DNA of 64,000 nucleotides from Rhodopirellula bahusiensis. Lineage in GTDB: Bacteria > Planctomycetota > Planctomycetia > Pirellulales > Pirellulaceae. Shown in pieces: positions 34,995 through 42,316 of the stretch; within the stretch, counting starts at the first letter, position 1, and the number at the start of each line of letters is the position of its first letter. Below the pieces are notes generated by a model. It did no database searches. It was given only the letters and a program-made list of their open reading frames with translations, and was not told where the DNA came from. The stretch covers positions 1-64,000 of the forward strand of contig NZ_NIZW01000008.1 in NCBI RefSeq assembly GCF_002727185.1. Direction: 5' to 3'. The translations under genes were made by a program, and so were the position numbers.

Positions 34995-37412
34995 TTAGGT
35001 CAGCTTCGCTGCGCGAAGACGCAATGCGTTCGCGATCACCGATACACTGCTCAAGCTCATCGCCGCCGCCGCGATCATGGGACTCAGCAAAACGCCAAAG
35101 AACGGGTACAGAAGCCCTGCTGCAACGGGAATTCCGAGGGCGTTGTAGATAAACGCGAAGAACAGATTTTGCCGAATGTTGCTCATTGTTTTTCGGCTCA
35201 AGTTTCCGGCCGCCGCGACGCCCCGCAGGTCACCACCCACCAGTGTGACACCCGCCGATTCGATCGCGACGCCGGTTCCGGTCCCCATTGCAATCCCCAC
35301 ATTGGACTCGGCAAGTGCCGGTGCGTCGTTGATTCCGTCACCGCACATCGCGACGGTCTTGCCTTCATGTTTGAGTTTCTGGACAAAATCGTGTTTGTCC
35401 TCAGGTGAAACGCCCGCATGAAACTCGTCGATTCCCAGCTTAGTGGCCACGGCCCTCGCGGTCGGTTCAGCATCACCGGTCAACATGATGACCTTTAGCC
35501 CGAGATGATGCAGCGTCTTCAGAGCCGCCGGCGTGCTTTCCTTGATCGGATCGGTGATGGTAAGGATCGCGGCGAGCGCGCTATCAATCGAGACAAACAC
35601 GACCGTTGCACCTTCGGCTTGATGCGAACCTGCTTTCGACCGGCCCGCGTCGACACCGGTCACGCCTTGTTCGTCAAGCAAGTCCGCTTTGCCAATCACG
35701 ACCTCGTGCTGACCGACTCGGGCATGGACACCGCCACCCGTGATGCTGTTGAAATCGCTCGCCTCAGCCAATTGCAGATCGTCGCTCTTTGCTCGCCGGA
35801 CAACCGCCTGAGCAAGCGGATGTTCACTCTGGCTCTCGACGGCCGCAGCCATCCGCAACACGTCGTCTTCACCCCAGTCACCGAATGTCTCGACCGCTGT
35901 GACTTCCGGTCGCCCCTGCGTCAGTGTCCCCGTCTTGTCGACGACGATCGTATCAACCTTCTCCATCACCTCTAGCACTTCGGCGTTCTTGATCAACACA
36001 CCTTCCTTCGCGCCTCGCCCCACACCGACCATGACCGACATTGGCGTGGCGAGTCCGAGAGCACAGGGGCACGCGATGATCAACACGGCCACGGCCGCTA
36101 CGAAGGCATGGGCGAGCTGTGGTTCGGGACCAAACACAGCCCAGCCGATGAACGCCGCTATCGAACAAACGATCACTGCCGGAACAAAATATCGGGAAAC
36201 CACATCGACCAGTTTCTGAATCGGAGCACGGCTTCGCTGAGCGTCGGCGACCATTTGCACGATTCGATTGAGGACGGTATCGCCGCCCACCCCGACCGCT
36301 TCCATTACCAAAGCACCCGTTTGATTCAATGTCCCGCCGGTGATCTCGTCCCCTTCGACCTTTTGGACAGGGATCGGCTCACCGGTCAACATCGACTCAT
36401 CAACGCTGCTTGAACCGCTCATGACGCGACCATCCACAGGAACCTTTTCACCAGGCCGGACTCGCAGACGATCTCCCTTGTGAACGGCATTCAACGCGAC
36501 TTCTTCTTCGCCATCGTCCGTGATTCGGTGAGCTGTCTCTGGCGCAAGCTGCATCAACTCACGGATCGCACCACCTGTTTGCTGGCGGGCCCGCAGTTCC
36601 AACACTTGCCCCAAAAGGACGAGTGTGATGATCACGGCAGCAGCCTCGAAGTACAGCGGGGCAACACCGTTTTCATAAAACGCTTCCGGAATCACGCCAG
36701 GCAACAGCACGACGACCAAACTGAAAAAGTACGCCGCCAGTGTTCCGACCGCAATCAGCGAGAACATGTTTAGATTAAAGCTGCGAAACGACTTTGCACC
36801 TCGCACCAACAACGGCCAACCGCACCAAAACACCACCGGCGTTGCGAGCGCGAGTTGCAACCAACCGAACACCGATTGACTCATCCAGTCCGCCACGCGC
36901 AAGCCCACCATCGGCCCCATTGCGATCACCAACAGCGGCACCGACAGAACAACGCCGACCCAGAATCGACGCTTCATGTCGGCGTACTGTTCGTCATCAC
37001 CATCGTCCGCCATGTCGACAAATTTCGGCTCCAAATCCATCCCACAGATCGGGCAGTCCCCGGGGCCAACCTGCTCGATCTCCGGGTGCATTGGACAGGT
37101 GTAGATCGCTGTCGGGTCTGCGGGCGTATCGCTCGCCTTGGATGATGAGTGACCACCGCAGCACGACGACGCCCGTGGCTGCTCGCCGATTTGATGCACA
37201 GCCGCTCCGCCACCGCAGCATGAGGTCTCGTTGCCCGCCTCCTTCTGAGCACGCTCCGCCAGCACGCCCGCCGGATCGCTCTCAAACTTCGTTAGGCATC
37301 CGTCGCTACAGAAGAAATATGGCTTCCCGTCATGCTCGCTACGAAGCGATTCGGCAGGATTGACGGTCATTCCGCAGACCGGATCGGTTGCATCGGCTTG
37401 GGGCGTGGACAT
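34995..37412 (-). CDS. copA: Copper-exporting P1B-type ATPase CopA with YHS and ribbon domains
   Basis: About 805 residues from ATG 37412 (AAGGAG site). The N-terminus has a YHS domain ([10 protein letters not shown] ... [17 protein letters not shown]), a Cys/Gly linker (SCCGGG, SCCGGH) and a heavy-metal-binding ribbon (YTCPMHPEI...[12 protein letters not shown]). The pump shows eight TM helices, the CPC motif ([13 protein letters not shown]), [22 protein letters not shown] (phosphorylated Asp), SEHPLA, MLTGD and [10 protein letters not shown]. Moves Cu(I) from cytosol to periplasm. It lacks classical HMA domains, with YHS and ribbon in their place. Divergent from the copper-storage gene, sharing operator site 5. 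Confidence 0.96.
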   Translation of the reverse strand: MSTPQADATDPVCGMTVNPAESLRSEHDGKPYFFCSDGCLTKFESDPAGVLAERAQKEAGNETSCCGGGAAVHQIGEQPRASSCCGGHSSSKASDTPADPTAIYTCPMHPEIEQVGPGDCPICGMDLEPKFVDMADDGDDEQYADMKRRFWVGVVLSVPLLVIAMGPMVGLRVADWMSQSVFGWLQLALATPVVFWCGWPLLVRGAKSFRSFNLNMFSLIAVGTLAAYFFSLVVVLLPGVIPEAFYENGVAPLYFEAAAVIITLVLLGQVLELRARQQTGGAIRELMQLAPETAHRITDDGEEEVALNAVHKGDRLRVRPGEKVPVDGRVMSGSSSVDESMLTGEPIPVQKVEGDEITGGTLNQTGALVMEAVGVGGDTVLNRIVQMVADAQRSRAPIQKLVDVVSRYFVPAVIVCSIAAFIGWAVFGPEPQLAHAFVAAVAVLIIACPCALGLATPMSVMVGVGRGAKEGVLIKNAEVLEVMEKVDTIVVDKTGTLTQGRPEVTAVETFGDWGEDDVLRMAAAVESQSEHPLAQAVVRRAKSDDLQLAEASDFNSITGGGVHARVGQHEVVIGKADLLDEQGVTGVDAGRSKAGSHQAEGATVVFVSIDSALAAILTITDPIKESTPAALKTLHHLGLKVIMLTGDAEPTARAVATKLGIDEFHAGVSPEDKHDFVQKLKHEGKTVAMCGDGINDAPALAESNVGIAMGTGTGVAIESAGVTLVGGDLRGVAAAGNLSRKTMSNIRQNLFFAFIYNALGIPVAAGLLYPFFGVLLSPMIAAAAMSLSSVSVIANALRLRAAKLT

Positions 37413-37449
37413 GCTGGCTCCTTGGGCTGCCTTTTTGACAATTTGCATT

Positions 37450-37466
37450 ATACCCCATTATGGTAT
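37450..37466. promoter_or_regulatory. Probable CsoR-type operator, site 5, between copA and csp
   Basis: ATACCCCATTATGGTAT, a symmetric ATACC-N7-GGTAT, sits inside a larger dyad flanked by TTGCAT and ATGCAA (37443-37470). It is 38 bp from the copA start and 64 bp from the copper-storage gene start, so one site may control both. Confidence 0.7.
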
Positions 37467-37530
37467 GCAAGTTGCATTCCGAAAAGGAAGCGGCAACGCG
37501 GCCGCACAAACATTTCCACTGGAGACGCTA

Positions 37531-37863
37531 ATGAGTACCGCAACTGCATCCATGAAAGAATGCCTTCAAAACTGCCAAGAATGCCAAACGACCTGTGCTG
37601 ACATGCTGACCAGCCACTGCCTTTCCGAAGGCGGCGACCACGTCGAGCAAACCCACGTCAAACTAATGCTCGACTGCATCGCCGCCTGTGCCGCCTGCGT
37701 CGACTTCATGAGCCGCAACAGCGACAACCACACGTTGTATTGCCGAGCCTGCGCCGAGATCTGCAAGGCGTGTGCAGACAGTTGCAACAAGGTCGGCAAC
37801 ATGGACAAGTGCGTCGAGTGCTGCCGCAAATGCCAAGAAAGCTGTTCTTCGATGGCTGCATAG
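37531..37863 (+). CDS. csp: Four-helix-bundle copper-storage protein (Csp, DUF326)
   Basis: 110 residues from ATG 37531; the open frame upstream reads antisense to copA and is not used. The pattern CLQNCQECQTTCADML, CIAACAACVDFM, YCRACAEICKACADSCNKV, KCVECCRKCQESC places about 18 cysteines along four amphipathic helices, as in Csp3-type proteins that hold many Cu(I) ions in the bundle core. No signal peptide, so cytosolic. With divergent copA it stores or exports surplus copper. Terminated at 37885-37925. Confidence 0.93.
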   Translation: MSTATASMKECLQNCQECQTTCADMLTSHCLSEGGDHVEQTHVKLMLDCIAACAACVDFMSRNSDNHTLYCRACAEICKACADSCNKVGNMDKCVECCRKCQESCSSMAA

Positions 37864-37884
37864 CACCAACCAAAATCTGAAGAC

Positions 37885-37925
37885 GAAAAAACGCCGACTC
37901 CTGAATAGGGAACGCCGGCGTTTTG
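37885..37925 (+). terminator. Intrinsic terminator after csp
   Basis: AAAACGCCG near 37888-37896 pairs with CGGCGTTTT near 37916-37924 around a loop of about 19 bases. Flanking A and T runs make it usable in both directions. Confidence 0.75.
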
Positions 37926-37984
37926 TCGTATCGTGATCGGACTGCTGAAGGGATCAGCGGTCAATTTTGTGTCACGAGAATGCA

Positions 37985-38198
37985 ATGTCTAGGGAAACGC
38001 CCAACAATGGCCACTTCGGCCTTTTTTTGCATGGACTTTTTGAAGCAGATGTTCGCGAAAGAACCGAACACGTTCTGACTCCACTTGCCCAGACTTTTGT
38101 CGATGCCGTTCGAGCCTCGATGGATGAATTCATCGAAGGCTATCCGGCCGCGAAGGAAATTTGTCGCGCGCAACGCGGCCACTTGTCGCTAAATGTTC
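37985..38198 (+). pseudogene. RES-domain gene, 5' part, interrupted by ISL3 element
   Basis: The frame from ATG 37985 reads about 71 residues (MSRETPNNGHFGLF ... AAKEICRAQRGHLSLNV) and then enters the IS. Removing the IS and one copy of AAATGTTC rejoins it in frame with 39725-39999, giving ... LNVQDTDLAPYEKDRMLP, and then the RES-domain core. So the gene was intact before insertion. RES proteins are NAD-degrading toxins in type II TA systems. No Xre-type antitoxin gene lies beside it, and the 3' half is also truncated (see 39725-39999). Confidence 0.7.
38191..38198. repeat. 8-bp target-site duplication of the ISL3 element (left copy)
   Basis: AAATGTTC directly precedes the left terminal repeat and recurs right after the right one at 39717-39724. 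Eight bases is the duplication size made by ISL3-family elements. Confidence 0.9.
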
Positions 38199-38204
38199 GC
38201 CTCG

Positions 38205-39452
38205 TCAGCAGAATCGGTGGGTTTGATTTGGCTCGGGTAGCTTTCCTAACTGGTGATACAGGGCGATTTCGATCGTTTTATACGACTTGAAACCGTATGC
38301 CTTTCTCAACGCCAGTTTGGCTTTGGTGTTCATGCCTTCCACGCTGCCGTTGGAGATCTCGCCACGAGCGAGAAACCAGTTCAACAGTAGGGTTCGGTGT
38401 CTGCGTAGTGTGCGTGCCATATCCTTCATCGGTTCGATTTTCGAGCGCATCGCTCGAGTACACCATTGATCGAGAAATCTGCCTGCCCAGGCCGGACTTT
38501 GGTAGCTCCAGAACCGTTGGAAGTCTTCTCGCATCAGATAAGCTTTGATGCTCTTCAGGTTATATTGCAGGAGATCATCAAGCTTGACCGTTTGCTTGTC
38601 CGTCAGATTCTCAGGGCGTTTTAGAAGGCACCATCGAGACCCTTTTGGCACCTCTTCATAGCCATCGGCTTTCAACTGCCGGGCCTCCTCAACCCGGACC
38701 TTGTTGAGCGCATCGCCGAACTTCTTCATCACGTGGTATCGGTCCAAGATGTGTACCACGTCGGCGGCCTTCTCGGCGATCACGTTCATGTACTGACGCC
38801 ACATGTCGGTGCAAATGAACTTCAAACTCTGGATCGATGTCTCTGGAACGGCGTTGAAAAAACCGCGCAGACTTTCCTCGGTTCGATCTCGAGCGACGTA
38901 AAGCAACCGTCGGCAGTCGGCATCAATCTGGTAGACCAGCGTCAGGTACTTGTGTCCTCGACGGTAGGCAATCTCATCTACGCCGATCGCTTCAATGGAG
39001 CCGATTTCCCGGTGGATCAGTCCCCAACGAACCACCCAGGCAATTGCCCGGTAGACCGTGTCCCAGCTGGTACCGAAGACTAACGCTGTTTCTTTCCAGC
39101 TCAGCCGCTTTGCCCATGCGGCGAGAAAAATCCGATAGCTGTAGGTGCTGTGATGCTTTCCATCTGCCCAAGGAACTTTCTCGATCACCACGCCACAGGC
39201 GGGGCAAGCAACTCGCCTCATCGCGTAAAGAAAAAACACCGGGAAACCCCACAGCGGTACAAACTCGAACCGCCTTTCTCCTCGCGTGTCGTATCCGGGG
39301 CGTTTCGTTCCGCAGCCACTGCAAATGGGGCGACTTCGCGCGTGTGGCTTGATGCTGATCGAGATCGCTTGGTTGTCGTCACTCCATCGGATACGAGTGT
39401 AAACAAACCCCTTTTGCCTTTCGACTCGGTTGAGGATAGTTTTGAGCTGCAT
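38205..39452 (-). CDS. tnpA: ISL3-family transposase
   Basis: 415 residues, normal length. N-terminal zinc fingers (RPICSGCGTKRPGYD; ACPACGVVIEKVPW), an HTH region (LSWKETALVFGTSWDTVYRAI), and the DDE domain with AIGVDEIAYRRGHKYLTLVYQID (first Asp), SLKFICTDMWRQYMNVI (second Asp) and SNGSVEGMNTKAKLALRKAYGFKS (Glu). Reading frame is intact, so the element may still be mobile. The stop is only 6 bp from the left terminus of the element. Confidence 0.96.
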   Translation of the reverse strand: MQLKTILNRVERQKGFVYTRIRWSDDNQAISISIKPHARSRPICSGCGTKRPGYDTRGERRFEFVPLWGFPVFFLYAMRRVACPACGVVIEKVPWADGKHHSTYSYRIFLAAWAKRLSWKETALVFGTSWDTVYRAIAWVVRWGLIHREIGSIEAIGVDEIAYRRGHKYLTLVYQIDADCRRLLYVARDRTEESLRGFFNAVPETSIQSLKFICTDMWRQYMNVIAEKAADVVHILDRYHVMKKFGDALNKVRVEEARQLKADGYEEVPKGSRWCLLKRPENLTDKQTVKLDDLLQYNLKSIKAYLMREDFQRFWSYQSPAWAGRFLDQWCTRAMRSKIEPMKDMARTLRRHRTLLLNWFLARGEISNGSVEGMNTKAKLALRKAYGFKSYKTIEIALYHQLGKLPEPNQTHRFC

Positions 39453-39552
39453 CTTGTCGGTCCTGGGTTGTTGCTGAAGTGTCGCAACAACATCAATAGC
39501 TCAGTGTCCGGCAAGATGCATCTTTTTTGTGACGTGATTGTTGGAGCCCCTT

Positions 39553-39614
39553 CCGCCTCGCCTTCGCATCGGCCTGACACTGGCCCGCCCCAGGTCGATG
39601 CGAAGGCGAGGCGG
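39553..39614. repeat. 19-bp perfect hairpin inside the ISL3 element
   Basis: CCGCCTCGCCTTCGCATCG (39553-39571) is exactly complementary to 39596-39614, with a 24-base loop. It lies 100 bp before the transposase start. Such hairpins near IS ends often stop transcription from the host gene reaching the transposase. It could also be a separate small repeat carried by the element. Confidence 0.75.
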
Positions 39615-39716
39615 GAGGGGCGGCCCCATTCTGCTGAGCCCGAGCCGAGGTCGACAAACGGTCCCCATTCAACCGGGGCTCAAAACGTTTTCACCCACCG
39701 ATTCGGCGGAAGAGCC

Positions 39717-39724
39717 AAATGTTC
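39717..39724. repeat. 8-bp target-site duplication of the ISL3 element (right copy)
   Basis: AAATGTTC, identical to 38191-38198. Confidence 0.9.
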
Positions 39725-39999
39725 AGGATACAGATCTTGCTCCCTACGAGAAGGATCGAATGCTGCCCAACAAGTGTGTTGGTGCTGGACGCATCAAAAG
39801 GGCAGGCAAGCCTGTGTTCTATGGTGCCGAAGATGAAAAGACCGCAGTCATGGAATGTCGTCCATGCCGAGGCGAAGTTCTTTCGGTCGCAACCCTCAGG
39901 ACGAACCAAGATCGACGCATTCTGGATTTGAGTCGCAAGTCGTTCGTGGGCAAAGAGTCCACGACATGTTTCTGTTCCAAGAGCCGTTCATATATTTGA
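39725..39999 (+). pseudogene. RES-domain gene, 3' part, also truncated at its end
   Basis: In frame with the 5' part it reads DLAPYEKDRMLPNKCVGAGRI, KPVFYGAEDEKTAVMECRP, GEVLSVATLRTNQDRRILDLS. The GR-x-x-x-x-G-x-P-V-x-Y-x-A-x-D-x-x-T-A-x-x-E-x-R-P pattern is the RES core. After SFVGKEST the frame goes into sequence that encodes a YeeE/YedE remnant in another frame and stops at 39999. So the original gene lost its 3' end before or independently of the IS insertion. Not functional. Confidence 0.7.
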
Positions 40000-40275
40000 T
40001 TATCGGCAACGGCATCATCGTCGCAGAAATCTCGATGGTGATTCTGAAATCCGTGCATGCGAAATCGGTTCAGAGCAAACCAATTGAATACGAGCCGAAG
40101 CCGTTTCACACGGGTGTCGCCATCGGCGGGATGATTTTCGGAGCTGGATGAACAATCACCGGGGCATGCCCCGGCACAATCGACGCCCAGATTGGCGGAC
40201 GCGCGGATGGCCCTATTCACACTCGCCGGAGCCCTGACCGGAATATTCCTGTACGCCTGGATAAAGCCAAGCTAA
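39966..40275 (+). pseudogene. Decayed YeeE/YedE-type (DUF6691) transporter gene
   Basis: ATG 39966 begins MFLFQEPFIYLIIGNGIIVAEISMVILKSV, then YEPKPFHTGVAIGGMIFGAG, matching the family start and its FKPKPFHKGVVIGG motif. Codon 62 (40149-40151) is TGA where Trp is expected (GWxITGACPG continues after it). A frameshift follows near 40196-40205: the C-terminal MALFTLAGALTGIFLYAWIKPS is in another frame, ending at 40275. These membrane proteins import sulfur compounds such as thiosulfate. Only a fossil remains, without its usual partner copy. Confidence 0.75.
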
Positions 40276-40372
40276 CGCATTAGATGTTCAACTTCGTTCG
40301 CACGATCCAGCAAGAACCACGGAGGGGGGCAATTGCTGCAGCGGACGAGAAAAGGATTGCCACGTCAGACCA

Positions 40373-42316
40373 TCACCAAATCGACTCGTCGAATTTGATG
40401 TCCGATGCGTTTTCGATACCGACGCCGGCTTCTTCTAGCCAACCGTACAACAGATTGACGTTCTTACGGCTCTGCTTCCGCCTGAACCGAGATTTTGCGA
40501 AAGTGAAAAGCACGCGTTGTTTCGCTCGTGAGAAGGCGACGAAAAACGCATTCGCGTCTCCGGCTGGGTCTTTGAGGTTGTTGAATGCAGCATCTTCAAG
40601 CCCGACGAATATAACGGTGTGATATTCCAGTCCTTTGCTTTTATGAATTGTCATCACCGGAATTGAAGTCTCGCCCAGTAGATCGCCGATTACATCGGTC
40701 CAGGTTCCAAACTGATGTGGTTCGTCGCCGTAGCGATACCCAAGTTGCTTGACTACGTTGGAGACAGTTTCCTCGAAGAAGGTACCTTGTCGATATTGTG
40801 GATGACTTTGTCGAAACGACTTTTCTCCAATTGCGTCGATGACTCGATTCACTTCGACCTTGATCCCATCGTCTGTCTTTTCACACTGCGGAAGTGATAG
40901 CCGCAAACAGTCGATCAAAGTGCTAAGCAGTTTGTTGCGAATCTTCTGCTGTTGAGTGGAGTCACTGCGTCCAGTCTTCTCTAGTACTGATTGAAGGCGG
41001 GACCATGAATCCGGCTGAGGCTCATCGCTTACCGCGACGAGAAAAGCATCTACAACCAGTTCGACAAGGGGCTCAGCCAGCAAGTCCTGTAGTTTTGTTT
41101 CATCGCGCACTCTCGCCAAACCGTTGATCTGCTGCAACGCCTCGACCAGATTGGATGAGTATTGACCGACAAATTTCCGACAGATCACACAGATGTCTCG
41201 CGGTTCGACACCTTCATCCTCGACCAGTTCATTCAATACCAATGCGATTGCGATCGCCTCCTCTGCTTCATCCGAGAACGCGATGACACGACATTGGCCC
41301 TTTCCAGACTCACGCCCCCGTCCACAAATGGGGAGAATCGCCTCGGGCTCGATCTGCTGGGCAAGTGATCCAATGATGTGGATCAGTTCGGGTTCTGAAC
41401 GATAGTTGGCTCGAAGCACGTAGGGATCTGCAGCGAATTCTTCCGAGTATCGCTTCGTGATTCCGGCCAATGCCCCTGCCCAAGTCATGATGCACTGCTT
41501 CGTATCGCCCACTGCGGTCAAGACTGAGTCTGATTCAAGAAATGCGGTTCGTAGAAGATCGTAGTGAAGGTTTGTCGTGTCCTGGAATTCATCGAGGAAA
41601 ACGTGAGAGTAGGTTGCCCGCATTGCGTGCAAAACTGCCGGGTTGGTTCGCAACGCCAGCTCTGCAAGACGAGCGATCATGTGAAAGTTGAGGTAGCGGT
41701 ATTTTCCATGAAGATAGTGCTGCCACTGAGACACGGCCAATTGTTCGCGTATGGAACCGATTTCCAGGATCGCACTTCCGTCGATTGGGAGCCGAAGTGA
41801 AAAGCACTCCCGATACCACCGGATTGGTCCAATGCCCGCCACGTCAGCGGGTTCGCAATTGAGTCGTTGGGCCGCCTCTCGGATCATACGGTCTGCACGC
41901 TCCTCCTTTATGTTGAATTCAATACGATAGTCGTCGTTTGGTCGCCAGAATTCTGGAATTGCCAGGCGAAATCTATCGACAAGATTCTTGCTGAACGCGT
42001 CGAGCGTCATCGAGTCGAATCGCTCTGCAAGTTCCGCAGGCAGACGCTTCCCGACACGATCCTGCAAGTTCTTCGCAGCATCACGCTTTAGGCTGATTGC
42101 GAGGATTCGGCGAGGTGACTTGCTTGTGTCCGTTCGCAGCAGGTAGTCAGCTCGCTGAGCCAGCAATTCAGTTTTACCGGCACCTGGGCCAGCAACGACG
42201 ATACTGTTCCGTTCAGCTTGAACAGCGGTCAGGGCGTTGTCTTCCAGAGACTCGATTCCAACGGGCTGCCAAGACTGCTTTTCAATCTTCAGATTTCGAT
42301 TACGCAGTCTAGCCAT
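40373..42316 (-). CDS. gajB: GajB-like UvrD-type helicase (Gabija defence)
   Basis: 647 residues. Superfamily 1 motifs in order: VVAGPGAGKTELLAQRA (Walker A), VFLDEFQDTTNLHYDLL (Walker B), AVGDTKQCIMTWAGA (motif III), LRANYRSEPELIHIIG (motif IV), VMTIHKSKGLEYHTVIFVG (motif V) and FFVAFSRAKQRVLFT (motif VI). It starts inside the end of the OLD-type nuclease gene (8-bp overlap). That gene order, OLD nuclease then UvrD helicase, defines Gabija, which degrades phage DNA upon nucleotide depletion. It is longer than many GajB proteins (about 490-550), so a diverged type is likely. Confidence 0.88.
   Translation of the reverse strand: MARLRNRNLKIEKQSWQPVGIESLEDNALTAVQAERNSIVVAGPGAGKTELLAQRADYLLRTDTSKSPRRILAISLKRDAAKNLQDRVGKRLPAELAERFDSMTLDAFSKNLVDRFRLAIPEFWRPNDDYRIEFNIKEERADRMIREAAQRLNCEPADVAGIGPIRWYRECFSLRLPIDGSAILEIGSIREQLAVSQWQHYLHGKYRYLNFHMIARLAELALRTNPAVLHAMRATYSHVFLDEFQDTTNLHYDLLRTAFLESDSVLTAVGDTKQCIMTWAGALAGITKRYSEEFAADPYVLRANYRSEPELIHIIGSLAQQIEPEAILPICGRGRESGKGQCRVIAFSDEAEEAIAIALVLNELVEDEGVEPRDICVICRKFVGQYSSNLVEALQQINGLARVRDETKLQDLLAEPLVELVVDAFLVAVSDEPQPDSWSRLQSVLEKTGRSDSTQQQKIRNKLLSTLIDCLRLSLPQCEKTDDGIKVEVNRVIDAIGEKSFRQSHPQYRQGTFFEETVSNVVKQLGYRYGDEPHQFGTWTDVIGDLLGETSIPVMTIHKSKGLEYHTVIFVGLEDAAFNNLKDPAGDANAFFVAFSRAKQRVLFTFAKSRFRRKQSRKNVNLLYGWLEEAGVGIENASDIKFDESIW

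Larger units (their letters stand above)
38199..39716 (-). mobile_element. ISL3-family insertion sequence, complete
   Basis: 1518 bp. The ends are imperfect inverted repeats of about 25 bp: left GCCTCGTCAGCAGAATCGG, right (read inward) GGCTCTTCCGCCGAATCGG; the GGCTCTT start is typical of ISL3. It is flanked by the 8-bp duplication AAATGTTC. One transposase gene (38205-39452, minus). Between that gene's start and the right end lies a 19-bp perfect hairpin (39553-39614). Inserted in a RES-domain gene; the intact ends and exact duplication indicate recent arrival. Confidence 0.92.
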
